From the NCBI RefSeq assembly GCF_000367345.1, contig NZ_BARE01000001.1, positions 1 to 64,000 on the forward strand: a stretch of 64,000 bases of DNA. The letters run 5' to 3'. Shown here one piece after another: positions 1-7,403 of the stretch (within the stretch, counting starts at the first letter, position 1; each line of letters begins with the position of its first letter). Under the pieces are notes generated by a model. The model was not told where the DNA came from. It was given only the letters and a program-made list of their open reading frames with translations, and searched no databases. Both the position numbers and the translations under genes were made by a program. The stretch is from Sphingobium xenophagum NBRC 107872. Its GTDB lineage: Bacteria > Pseudomonadota > Alphaproteobacteria > Sphingomonadales > Sphingomonadaceae.

Positions 1-63
1 GCCGGAAAGTGCAGGCTCGGTGGAGCGACAGCGGAATAGAGCGCGGCCCCGCAGGGGGACGCC

Positions 64-423
64 ATGTGCGAGGGGAGCAGGGCACGGATTGCGCTGCGGG
101 TTGCTTGCGATCGAGGAGCGTGCCACGACGAAATGATGAATTCAGGCACCAAGGAACTGGAAGAGGTCATGGACCGTCTCCGAATGGACCATGACGTCCT
201 CCCCTTCCTGACGCAGCTCCATCCCGCCAGGACGATGCATCTTCTCCCGTTGCCGACAGAAATGCGTGCGATCATCGAGCGCTCACGGGATTATCAGAGT
301 CCGGCGCCTGGCACGGGGCCTGTATGGTTGCAAATCGACAGTGACGACGATGCGGCCGAGATGGTTATCTATCGCAGCCTTTCGGGCGAACTTCATGTCG
401 TCGTGCCGATCAAGGAGAACTGA
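64..423 (+). CDS. hypothetical protein, island gene
   Basis: I do not recognise a family. The reading frame is closed upstream by a stop at 37-39, so the gene lies wholly inside the window. The start at 64 has a G-rich Shine-Dalgarno-like stretch (AGGGGG) a few bases before it. A second choice is the ATG pair at 133-138, which removes an atypical basic N-terminus and leaves 96 residues. The C-terminal half (WLQIDSDDD, then HVVVPIKEN) reads like a small mixed alpha/beta protein. It ends 12 bases before the convergent vsr stop. It lies inside the integrated island. Function is unknown and could be unrelated to defence. Confidence 0.5.
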   Translation: MCEGSRARIALRVACDRGACHDEMMNSGTKELEEVMDRLRMDHDVLPFLTQLHPARTMHLLPLPTEMRAIIERSRDYQSPAPGTGPVWLQIDSDDDAAEMVIYRSLSGELHVVVPIKEN

Positions 424-435
424 CTTCAGAACGGC

Positions 436-879
436 TCACGGCGTGGGCAGCTCCAGAAACGGCGTATCGGATCGCAACCATTCCACCAGAGGATCGACTG
501 TGGGATCCAGGTCGTTCCCGCGCAGACCGCATTCCCAGACCACCGCAACCCGCCAGCCCAGCTTCATGAGCTCGTCGAGCTTTCTGGCGTCCCTTTCGAC
601 GTTGGCGGCGAACTTCGTCGCCCAGAATTCTGCATTGCTCGCCGGAACGGTGGCGAAACGACATCCTGAATGACGATGCCAGAAACAGCCATGCACCTGT
701 ATCGCAGCATTCCATCGGGGCAGAACGATATCCGGCCGACCCGGCAAGGCTCCATTTCCAAGCCGGAACCGGAAGCCGCGAGCGTGCAGTGACCTTCGCA
801 ACGTGATTTCCGGTTTCGTGTCACGACCGCGAATTCCCGCCATCATTCTTGACCGTCTTGCCGAATCGACGATATCCAT
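436..879 (-). CDS. vsr: very short patch repair endonuclease Vsr
   Basis: A 147-residue Vsr-family DNA mismatch endonuclease. Vsr enzymes nick 5' of the T in T:G mismatches left by deamination of 5-methylcytosine, and usually accompany a C5 methyltransferase. The family pattern is complete: RSRMMAGIRGRDTKPE near residues 9-24, GRPDIVLP with Asp50 (equivalent to the catalytic Asp51 of the E. coli enzyme), VHGCFWHRH with His63 and His68, GCRF, and VVWECGLR near the C-terminus. Length is normal. It is divergent from the methyltransferase gene at 951 with a 71-base gap that must hold both promoters. Some members act as restriction nucleases rather than repair enzymes, and the sequence alone does not decide this. 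Confidence 0.93.
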   Translation of the reverse strand: MDIVDSARRSRMMAGIRGRDTKPEITLRRSLHARGFRFRLGNGALPGRPDIVLPRWNAAIQVHGCFWHRHSGCRFATVPASNAEFWATKFAANVERDARKLDELMKLGWRVAVVWECGLRGNDLDPTVDPLVEWLRSDTPFLELPTP

Positions 880-950
880 GCTCTTTTTCCTGTGATGCTC
901 ATGCCCAACCTGGTATCGTCGGCGGCAATCCCGAAATCGGGTAAGGGAGC

Positions 951-2486
951 ATGATGTTCAAGGTTGTTGATCTCTTCGCAGGCCCGGGCGGCCTCGCCGA
1001 AGGCTTTTCTTCGGTGCGTGACGAGAACGGAAGAAGACTGTTCGAAATTGCTCTCTCGGTGGAGAAGGAAGCATCGGCCTTCGAGACATTGCGTCTGCGC
1101 AGCTTCGTGCGTCAGTTCGATCGCGATCTTCCCGAAGATTATTATGCGTATCTTGCCGATGGCATCAGCAAGCGTGAACTGATCGAGCGATTTCCCGAGC
1201 AATGGGAAGCTGCCCGGGATGAAACCCTCCATCTCGAGCTGGGATCGCCCGGCAGCAACGAACTGATCGATCCGCTGCTGGACAGGATCAGGAAAGAGCA
1301 TCCCGACAATTCGATACTGGTCGGCGGCCCGCCCTGTCAGGCCTATTCGCTTGTCGGCCGGGCTCGCAACATGGGCAAGACGGACTATGTCGCGCGCGAC
1401 GATCACCGGCATTTCCTGTATCGCGAATATATCCGCATTCTCGAGCGACTGGCACCTTCCGCCTTCATCATGGAGAATGTGAAGGGTTTCCTGTCCGCGA
1501 AGGTCGACGGGCAACGCATCTTCAACATGGTGCTTCAGGATCTCGAAAAGGCGGGCGATCTGGGATACACGATCTGTCCGCTGGTTGCCGGTGAACCGCG
1601 CAACGGCCGCGAGTTCGTTCTGGAATCGGAAAAATATGGCGTGCCCCAACGCAGGCATCGGGTGATCCTGTTCGGCATCCGGAACGATCTGGTGAATGGT
1701 GTGGAAGGCCTGCCATTGGGAGGTCTAGGCCTCGAACCCGCGTCCACCACGACATTGCATCAGGTCCTTGCAGACATGCCGAAACTGCGCAGCGCGGTCA
1801 GTCGGGAACCGGACGACGCAGTGAACTGGCGCAACGCGGTGAAGGAGGCATTCCTCTTCGCGGCCGATGCGGCCTATCAGGAAGAAAGCGAAATTCTGGA
1901 CGACGTGGCGGCTTGCCTTGCCGAGCATGCCGTATCGGTCGGGAATGCGGACGATCTTCCGCGAAACTCCCGGCTTCCCGGGAGCGTCCGGTCGAACGAA
2001 CTGGCCGAATGGCTGGTCGACGACCGCATGCAGGCACTGCCCAATCACGAAACCAGGAGCCATATGCGCTCCGACCTTGCGCGGTACGCCTTTGCCGCCA
2101 CCTTCGCCCAAGTCGTCGGCAAATCACCGACAGCGCGCGATTTTCCGGCACTACTGGCTCCCGCCCATCAGAACTGGCAGAGCGGCAAGTTCAATGACCG
2201 CTTCAGGGTACAGGTGTGGGGCGAACCATCGACAACGGTCACGAGCCATATCGCCAAGGATGGTCACTACTTCATTCACCCCGACCCATTGCAATGCCGA
2301 AGCCTGACGGTCCGGGAAGCCGCGCGGCTTCAGACATTCCCGGACAACTACAGATTCGAGGGCAACCGGACGCAGCAGTTCGTTCAGGTGGGGAATGCGG
2401 TCCCGCCATTGCTGGCAAAAAGGATCGCCGAGATCGTTGCCGGCAGCTTGGCGGGTGGCGAGCAGGACGAGGCGTTGGCGGCCTGA
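951..2486 (+). CDS. DNA (cytosine-5-)-methyltransferase
   Basis: A 511-residue C5 cytosine methyltransferase. All key motifs are present in order: motif I DLFAGPGGLAEGF (about 7-19), motif IV GGPPCQAYS with the catalytic Cys at 129, motif VI ENVKGF (175-180), motif VIII QRRHRVILFG (233-241), motif IX VREAARLQTFPDNY and motif X QVGNAVPPLLAKRI near the C-terminus. It is longer than Dcm/HhaI-type enzymes because of an insert between motifs I and IV and a long target-recognition region, so its target site cannot be read off. The start follows AAGGGAG, and a second ATG at 954 is equally possible. It is divergent from vsr and convergent with the AIPR gene. No cognate restriction enzyme is visible. 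Confidence 0.95.
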   Translation: MMFKVVDLFAGPGGLAEGFSSVRDENGRRLFEIALSVEKEASAFETLRLRSFVRQFDRDLPEDYYAYLADGISKRELIERFPEQWEAARDETLHLELGSPGSNELIDPLLDRIRKEHPDNSILVGGPPCQAYSLVGRARNMGKTDYVARDDHRHFLYREYIRILERLAPSAFIMENVKGFLSAKVDGQRIFNMVLQDLEKAGDLGYTICPLVAGEPRNGREFVLESEKYGVPQRRHRVILFGIRNDLVNGVEGLPLGGLGLEPASTTTLHQVLADMPKLRSAVSREPDDAVNWRNAVKEAFLFAADAAYQEESEILDDVAACLAEHAVSVGNADDLPRNSRLPGSVRSNELAEWLVDDRMQALPNHETRSHMRSDLARYAFAATFAQVVGKSPTARDFPALLAPAHQNWQSGKFNDRFRVQVWGEPSTTVTSHIAKDGHYFIHPDPLQCRSLTVREAARLQTFPDNYRFEGNRTQQFVQVGNAVPPLLAKRIAEIVAGSLAGGEQDEALAA

Positions 2487-2546
2487 ACGGCCGCCCTTTT
2501 CGGCCTGTTCAGGAACGACCGGTTCCCGACCGGGTAGTTTGCCGGA

Positions 2547-4346
2547 TCAGGAAATGAGTTCGGGAATGTCCGCGTCCGCCTCCGAAAATGAATGTGCCCG
2601 CACGGCGTCCCAGCATTCCGGCCGCTTGGCTTGCTCGGAAATCATTCTGGGACCAGCATTGCTTCTCAGTGCACCCTCCACTTCGAGCGCCCAGCGCTCC
2701 ATGAGCCTCAGGAGCTGCGGCGAAATTTCCTGCCGGTTCCAGATACGGTCCAGATCGAGCCGATCGCCAAGCTTCTCCGCCAGCACCGATACCAGATAGG
2801 CAGCGATATTGGCCTGCGCCTGCGCAAAATGGCGGGCTCGCGAAAGCTTCTGCGCCGCCTTGAAGATGATCGCCTGGGCGACCATGCGCTTGTACGAGGT
2901 CACCGTGAGAGGTTCGGGAATATCCAGCTTCCCTTCCGAAAGCTCATCCATGAAGCGCAGGAAGTTCTTCTGCGAACCATAGCTCACCGCATCGGGCTGC
3001 CTGCCCCAAGCATTGAGATATTTGGCAAGGTCCGTCTTGGCGATCTTGCGCGCGGGCGGGATGGCTGCCTTCAGTGCCTTGAGCCTGGCCGGTGTTGTCC
3101 CTTCTCGCGCCAGTTTCACATTGTAGCTACCCGCTGCCCGCTCGTAGAACCACTGACTGACGCCGTCGGGACAGTATGTCGTGTTCGCAAGCTTCTCCAG
3201 CTGGATATGAAAGGGCTTGTTGGCGGACAGGTCGGACTGCTTCACCGAGTTCTGGCTGTTGGCATATTTCGATATATCGGAAATCATCTGTTCCTCCGTC
3301 GCCGGATCGGCGGACTGAAGCACGATGATCTTCGCGGCGACCCGAACGCGGCTCAGATCCGTTTCGGGATTCTTCTTCTTGGTGAAATAGATGGACGCCG
3401 TTGTCTGCCCACCGTTGACGATCTGCATGCCTTTCAGCGCAACGAGGCCCACGGACCCATCGGCGGCACGCCCCACATTGGCTTCGTCGGCGACCATGAC
3501 GATACCGTTGTTGAAGGCCATGAAGTCTTCGGGATCCTGCCGCAGCGTGTCACGCATGCCCCGGTTCACCTTGCCGGTCGCGCTGAGGAAGGAACGGACG
3601 TTTGCTTCGAGAAGGCGAGCCCCGAAACGCTCGTACAGAAGATGGAGGACTTCGGCCGGAATCGCGGCCAAGGCATAATCGTAGCTGGCTACCTGCCCGG
3701 GCACATAGACGCATGGCAAGGCATCGCCGCACATTTCCTGGAAGTTGACGATGAGTTCATCACGGGGCTTGCCGGCCGACCAATGGCGCCAGAGCCGTTC
3801 GATATCCATGATTTCCATGGATATGGTCTTGCCCTTCACGACCACCGGCTTGAACGCCTTGGAAGCCGACTTGGCCTGCCGATCGGTGATCACGAATATC
3901 CGGATGCGATCGAGGTCATTGTAGGTCTGCTCGATCACGCTCGCGATGTCGAAGACGTCACTGGTCTGATCGAGACGCTTCACCAGCTTTCCTTCGACGC
4001 ATGTCTTCAGGAACATGAAGCACTGGTCCGCGGCCTGACGGATCTCGGCGGTCTCGACCGCCTCCAATTCCCTGACGCCGCCATAGAGGCTGACGACAAG
4101 ATCCAGCGTATCCGCATCCTCCGAAATTGCATAACCGACCAGCCGGAGATTGGCATTGCCGACCTTACCGGCGAAGTAGCTCAACCGGGGTTCGCCGATG
4201 AGGTCCACGTCATTCATGTGGCTCATCACGATTTCGGCGAAGATCAGCTCTTCCTGTGGATAGGGCGCGGAGACGTCCCGCAGTCGGTCAGCCAGCTCAC
4301 TGCTGACCCGATCCTGCGTCTGAACGAGAAATTCGTCGAGATTCAT
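2547..4346 (-). CDS. AIPR (abortive infection phage resistance) family protein
   Basis: A 599-residue AIPR-family protein. The signature is clear: ANVRSFL (248-254), KVNRGMRDTL (259-268), FMAFNNGI (275-282) and LKGMQIVNGGQTTASIYF (304-321). The family is named from lactococcal abortive-infection proteins. Members are found with phage-defence and restriction-modification genes, but their chemistry is poorly settled. Residues 79-90 (DTLDLVVSLYGG) could be part of a nuclease-like beta sheet, which is inference. The start ATG at 4346 overlaps by four bases (ATGA) the stop of the upstream small gene read in its -1 frame, so it is the last gene of the Xre-RES operon. It converges with the methyltransferase gene, 60 bases apart. 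Confidence 0.9.
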   Translation of the reverse strand: MNLDEFLVQTQDRVSSELADRLRDVSAPYPQEELIFAEIVMSHMNDVDLIGEPRLSYFAGKVGNANLRLVGYAISEDADTLDLVVSLYGGVRELEAVETAEIRQAADQCFMFLKTCVEGKLVKRLDQTSDVFDIASVIEQTYNDLDRIRIFVITDRQAKSASKAFKPVVVKGKTISMEIMDIERLWRHWSAGKPRDELIVNFQEMCGDALPCVYVPGQVASYDYALAAIPAEVLHLLYERFGARLLEANVRSFLSATGKVNRGMRDTLRQDPEDFMAFNNGIVMVADEANVGRAADGSVGLVALKGMQIVNGGQTTASIYFTKKKNPETDLSRVRVAAKIIVLQSADPATEEQMISDISKYANSQNSVKQSDLSANKPFHIQLEKLANTTYCPDGVSQWFYERAAGSYNVKLAREGTTPARLKALKAAIPPARKIAKTDLAKYLNAWGRQPDAVSYGSQKNFLRFMDELSEGKLDIPEPLTVTSYKRMVAQAIIFKAAQKLSRARHFAQAQANIAAYLVSVLAEKLGDRLDLDRIWNRQEISPQLLRLMERWALEVEGALRSNAGPRMISEQAKRPECWDAVRAHSFSEADADIPELIS

Positions 4347-4554
4347 CCGTCAATTCCCAATCGTTCGATCACTTGCGGCACGGCAATCGCTTCCGCCTGA
4401 AGAAGGTCAACATCCATTTCGTAATCCGGTTTGGGACAAATGGAACCGCCTCGTGGAAGGTAGTGACCGGCATGAGGCGCCGCTGCACGCGGAAGTCCGG
4501 ATGTGCGCTCAACAATTCCGCCGCATGCGCATGGCGATCATTGACGGCGTTCAC
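4343..4554 (-). CDS. small operon gene split over two frames (candidate -1 frameshift)
   Basis: The first frame starts with GTG at 4554, overlapping the RES stop as GTGA, and runs 61 codons to a stop at 4369-4371. A second frame, open from 4537, ends with TGA at 4343-4345, which overlaps the AIPR start as ATGA. This second frame has no usable start before an internal ATG 24 codons from its end. Joining the frames by a -1 shift at about codon 42 gives a 70-residue protein ending PQVIERLGIDG. The N-terminal part (HPDFRVQRRLMPVTTFHEA) resembles from memory the N-terminus of some 3'-5' exonuclease-domain proteins, but no DEDD motif follows, so it could be a remnant. An indel mutation or sequence error would give the same picture. 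Confidence 0.55.
4429..4435 (-). other. candidate -1 ribosomal frameshift heptamer
   Basis: Read on the minus strand in the frame set by the GTG at 4554, the codons here are GTC CCA AAC. The last base of GTC with the next two codons makes C CCA AAC, an exact X XXY YYZ heptamer. A one-base slip back gives CCC AAA and enters the frame that ends with the ATGA overlap of the AIPR gene. A purine-rich GAGGCGG lies 10 bases upstream, where Shine-Dalgarno-like stimulators of bacterial -1 shifts are found. No strong downstream stem was recognised. Confidence 0.45.
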
Positions 4555-5273
4555 GCTCCCTCAACGACCCTGAAAACGGTTCCGCTTCCCGCATCGCGCA
4601 CGAGATCGACCCGCCTTCCATCCCAGTGATAATCCAGATGCCGCCCCTGAACAGGTCCGGACGCGCAATCCGGGTAGAAGAGAGCAACGCATTCCCCACC
4701 CGCCTGTCGAACGCTTGGATAGGCAATGCCGTTCGACCCGCCGGAGCGCAGACGCGCCGCGAGCTGCTGCCCTGCTCGATAGCTATCCGCGTCAAGGCAG
4801 GCCTGGAATTCCTTCCTGTCGTCACGAAGATCATGAAGCTCGGCATCGACCTTCATCACGATCTCGCGGAACTGAGACGTCCAGCCCGCAGGCTCGCTAG
4901 TCCTCGTCATAAAGGCCGCATGGTGATGGATCGTCTCGAACAGCGCGGTTTCATAGCTGCGGGCCACGTAGAGGACACCGAATTCTCCGCTCGAGAAGCG
5001 GCTCGGCCGATCCGTGCTGACATGTGTGAACGATGCCATCAGATATGAGGCACCGAGACCTCCAACTCTGCGCCCCAACGGCACGAGATCGATATTGCCC
5101 ACGGATGCCATGATGCGCGGGTTGGTCTTCTGCTCCGCTGAAAGCAGAAGAGTCCAGTCGGCAGGATCGGCAATATCCTCGAACAGGTCGATGGGAGGAT
5201 AGATGCTCCGGATGATCCTGACCGCTCCCTGCCATTCAATCTTGCTAACCGGCGGTTCGTGGGCCGTCGTCAC
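4551..5273 (-). CDS. RES-domain toxin
   Basis: A RES-family toxin of about 240 residues, partner of an Xre/MbcA antitoxin. Characterised RES toxins degrade or ADP-ribosylate with NAD+. The three family landmarks are visible: Arg92 in PSRFSSGEFGVLYVAR, Glu113 in TALFETIHHH, and SNGIAYPSVR at 180-189. The GTG at 5273 overlaps the antitoxin stop as GTGA, matching the style of the other junctions in the operon. A TTG one codon upstream is the alternative start. The stop overlaps the next gene's GTG by four bases. Length is typical of the longer RES proteins. The toxin role is inferred from family and operon order. Confidence 0.88.
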   Translation of the reverse strand: MTTAHEPPVSKIEWQGAVRIIRSIYPPIDLFEDIADPADWTLLLSAEQKTNPRIMASVGNIDLVPLGRRVGGLGASYLMASFTHVSTDRPSRFSSGEFGVLYVARSYETALFETIHHHAAFMTRTSEPAGWTSQFREIVMKVDAELHDLRDDRKEFQACLDADSYRAGQQLAARLRSGGSNGIAYPSVRQAGGECVALFYPDCASGPVQGRHLDYHWDGRRVDLVRDAGSGTVFRVVEGA

Positions 5274-5683
5274 CAACCGCCACGCTCCGCGTCGAGATAG
5301 CGGCGGACCCGCATGATATCGGTCAGTTCCCCCCCAATCATCACCTGCAAAGCGCTGGCGCCGCCAAAAGCAGCATTAGGGGCCTTGATCCAGTCATATC
5401 CGCGCTGCGGCTCCTGAAAGATGATCCGCAACGCCTTGTGGATGCCCATCAGGTTGGACAGCCGGGCCAGCCCGTCGCGCGAGATACGTCCCGGTCCCTC
5501 CGCCTTCCACCTACGGTAGGTCCGCACCGGCATGTCGGTCAGGACAGCAGCCTGCTCATCCGTGACACCCCAGCGACCAAAGAGGTTGAGCGCCGCACGA
5601 AACAACGCGCCGCCCTCTTCCTGCGAAATCGGTTCTGGCCGAAAAGGGGCCGGAACAGTGTCAATCGGCTGCAACATCGCCAT
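5270..5683 (-). CDS. Xre/MbcA/ParS-type antitoxin (DUF2384)
   Basis: About 137 residues. An N-terminal Xre-like helix-turn-helix (near residues 18-60, VTDEQAAVLTDMPVRTYRRWK) is followed by the MbcA/ParS toxin-binding domain (LMGIHKALRIIF, then GYDWIKAPNAAFGG to the end). It should neutralise the downstream RES toxin and repress the operon. The start is set at the ATG at 5683, preceded by GGAGGTGCGT. A longer in-frame extension to 5731 would run through the promoter and operator repeats, so it is unlikely. The stop overlaps the RES start as GTGA. Confidence 0.88.
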   Translation of the reverse strand: MAMLQPIDTVPAPFRPEPISQEEGGALFRAALNLFGRWGVTDEQAAVLTDMPVRTYRRWKAEGPGRISRDGLARLSNLMGIHKALRIIFQEPQRGYDWIKAPNAAFGGASALQVMIGGELTDIMRVRRYLDAERGGW

Positions 5684-5691
5684 ACGCACCT

Positions 5692-5735
5692 CCATTTGGC
5701 ATGATATAATTCTTATAATGCCATTTGGCAATGAT
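5692..5735 (-). promoter_or_regulatory. promoter and operator of the Xre-RES operon
   Basis: CCATTTGGCA followed by (A)TGATA occurs twice on the plus strand, at 5692-5706 and 5720-5735. The second copy lies in a palindrome TGCCA-TT-TGGCA at 5719-5730. On the minus strand TTGCCA and TATATC are spaced by 17 bases and make a plausible -35/-10 pair, so the palindrome overlaps the -35 box. The other copy lies just upstream of the ribosome-binding site. The arrangement fits autorepression by the antitoxin. Confidence 0.55.
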
Positions 5736-5760
5736 AGGGCATTCGGGCAGCCGAAAATGG

Positions 5761-6975
5761 TTAAGTGCCGAACTTCGGACGGATTACCTCCGCGCCATCA
5801 CGCAGCCTGACAAGATGATCGGACCACCATTGTGCCATCCGCACCCGCTCTTCCCAATGCGCGCCGCGATGATACGCCGCCCTGACACTGTCGCGCTCAC
5901 GGTGAGCCAGCGACCGTTCAATGGCGTCGGGATGCCAGAGGCCACTTTCGTTGAGCAGCGTACTGGCGATCGACCTGAAGCCGTGCGAGGTCATTTCCTC
6001 ATTCGTGAAGCCCAAGCGCCGAAGGGCTATATTGAGCGTGTTCTCGCAAATCGGTTTGAGAAACGTCTTGTTTGCCGGAAACAGGAATGTGCCCGGATTA
6101 TCCAGTGCCTTGAGCTCCTTCAGCAGGGTGATCGCCTGCGTGGACAGCGGCACGGCGTGAGGCACGCGCATCTTCGTTCTCTCGCCCGGCACGCGCCACA
6201 CCTTGGCTTCGAAATCAATTTCGCACCATTCTCCCTTCCGCAACTCGCCCGGCCTCAAATAGACATGAGGAGCAAGCTGCAGAGCAATCCGAGTTTCGAT
6301 CTTGCCGCCATAGCCGTCGATCGCGCGGAGAAGTTCGCCGACCTTCACCGGATCGAGCAATGCGGCGTGATGCTTTACCTTCGGCGTGGTGAGCGCGCCT
6401 CGCAGGATGTCTGCCGGATTGTGCTGAGCCCGCAGCGTGGCAACCGCATAGCGGAAAATGCGCCCGGAAAATGAACGGAGACGGATAGCCGATTCATGAT
6501 GACCTTTCCGCTCCAAGCGCTTGAGCGACTGGAGAAGCTCATGGGCGGTAATGTCGGCTATCGGCCGATGTCCGATGGAGGGATCAAGCAGGTCGCGAAA
6601 CCATCGCGCCTTCTTGAGAGTGGCAGGGGCCTTCGCCTCCCGCTCCATCTTTTCGATGAACTCGTCTGCCACTACTCGGAATGTGGTGCGGGCCGCCAAT
6701 TCGGCCTCCACCTTCGCCTGCAAACGAACCGCCAAAGGGTCCTGCCCTCCGCTCAACTGCTCGCGCGCTTCATCACGCTTCTTGCGCGCCTCCTTCAGGC
6801 TCACATCGGGATAGCGCCCGAGCGCCATCTTCTTCTCAATGCCGTGAAACCGGAACTTCACCCGCCACAGATAGGAGCCCGATGGCGAGACCAACAGGTA
6901 CAGACCCTTCTCGTCAGCAACCTTGTAGGGCTTCTCCCTGGGTTTGAGGGCATTGATCTGAACCGTTGTAAGCAT
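5761..6975 (-). CDS. tyrosine recombinase, P4-type island integrase
   Basis: A 404-residue integrase of the P4/prophage type. It opens with a DUF4102-like arm-binding domain (LTTVQINALKPREKPYKVADEKGLYL, then WRVKFRFHG and ALGRYPDVSLKEAR). A SAM-like core-binding domain covers about 95-190, followed by the catalytic domain with Arg in LRPGELRKGEW, the HGFRSIAS box, and the AHRERDSVRAAYHRG segment with the tyrosine nucleophile. The ATG at 6975 is chosen because a 13-codon extension would begin with TTG inside a palindrome, and GAGG precedes the ATG. It reads away from the adjacent tRNA-Thr and should mediate insertion there. Confidence 0.93.
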   Translation of the reverse strand: MLTTVQINALKPREKPYKVADEKGLYLLVSPSGSYLWRVKFRFHGIEKKMALGRYPDVSLKEARKKRDEAREQLSGGQDPLAVRLQAKVEAELAARTTFRVVADEFIEKMEREAKAPATLKKARWFRDLLDPSIGHRPIADITAHELLQSLKRLERKGHHESAIRLRSFSGRIFRYAVATLRAQHNPADILRGALTTPKVKHHAALLDPVKVGELLRAIDGYGGKIETRIALQLAPHVYLRPGELRKGEWCEIDFEAKVWRVPGERTKMRVPHAVPLSTQAITLLKELKALDNPGTFLFPANKTFLKPICENTLNIALRRLGFTNEEMTSHGFRSIASTLLNESGLWHPDAIERSLAHRERDSVRAAYHRGAHWEERVRMAQWWSDHLVRLRDGAEVIRPKFGT

Positions 6976-6977
6976 CT

Positions 6978-7026
6978 GGGGGCCTCGACTCAAAAATGTC
7001 AAAAAGGCCCCCAATTCGAGGCCCCC
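6978..7026. repeat. 11-bp inverted repeat upstream of int
   Basis: GGGGGCCTCGA at 6978-6988 and its exact complement at 7016-7026 are separated by 27 bases. They flank the start region of the integrase gene. A third AGGCCCCC copy lies between them at about 7005-7012. This is a candidate site for integrase or excisionase binding, or for control of int translation. Confidence 0.55.
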
Positions 7027-7103
7027 AAATCACCCGGATAAGGGTGGACAGGAGCAAACGACACCGGAAAGCCGATGCCCAATTATACCAGTTTTTCAGG
7101 GGT

Positions 7104-7130
7104 TTTTCGAGGTTTCAGGCCCCTCGAAAA
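7104..7130. repeat. 9-bp inverted repeat beside tRNA-Thr
   Basis: TTTTCGAGG at 7104-7112 pairs exactly with CCTCGAAAA at 7122-7130. It begins ten bases past the encoded CCA end of the tRNA-Thr. It may end the tRNA transcript, although no long U-run follows on the minus strand. It carries the same TCGAGG core as the repeat at 6978-7026, which hints at recombinase arm sites. Confidence 0.5.
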
Positions 7131-7139
7131 GGGCGGTTC

Positions 7140-7185
7140 TGGTGCCGCTTACAGGACTCGAACCTGTGACCCCCGCATTACGAAT
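7140..7185. other. probable island attachment site in the tRNA 3' half
   Basis: P4-type integrases commonly recombine within the 3' half of a tRNA gene. The integrase beginning 165 bases away makes this the likely attL/attR half-site. Only one copy falls in the window. The second copy should lie to the left of base 1. The exact crossover cannot be read from one copy. Confidence 0.4.
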
Positions 7186-7215
7186 GCGATGCTCTACCAA
7201 CTGAGCTAAAGCGGC
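7140..7215 (-). tRNA. tRNA-Thr (anticodon CGT), CCA encoded
   Basis: The minus strand folds as a complete cloverleaf. The acceptor stem GCCGCTT pairs with AAGCGGC, the D-arm starts AGCTCAGTTGGTAGAGC, and the anticodon loop TTCGTAA gives anticodon CGT, which reads ACG (Thr). The T-arm contains GGTTCGAGTCC, and an A discriminator and CCA end at 7140. The integrase gene lies on the 3' side, which makes this the integration target. The tRNA is intact, as expected when the island restores the 3' end. Confidence 0.95.
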
Positions 7216-7403
7216 GTTGCGGCGGGCAGATAACAGTGGTTGGGCCTTAGGACAAGCGGGCAATTGCATTGTCGGGTCGGTCTTTTTGCAGGCGGCGCGG
7301 CATATGGCCGTTCGGCGCTGCCATCTTTACGGCAAATTTACCATCCGATGCCACTGTCGAGTCCCAAAGAGGCAGAATTTTGCCTGAAATAGGGACGGAC
7401 CGG

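Noticed and set aside
951-2486. The methyltransferase and Vsr as a prophage-borne pair
   Set aside because: No phage structural, lysis or replication genes are visible. Only an integrase is present, so an integrative island is the better reading.
2592-4400. A 602-codon open frame on the plus strand opposite the AIPR gene
   Set aside because: It is a shadow of the high-GC minus-strand gene. Its translation shows no domain, while the minus frame has the full AIPR signature.
4369-4554. The 61-residue zero-frame product as a complete, ordinary gene
   Set aside because: It stops 23 bases before the AIPR start, unlike the other four-base junctions, and the end of the -1 frame overlaps AIPR precisely. 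I keep it only as the unshifted product.
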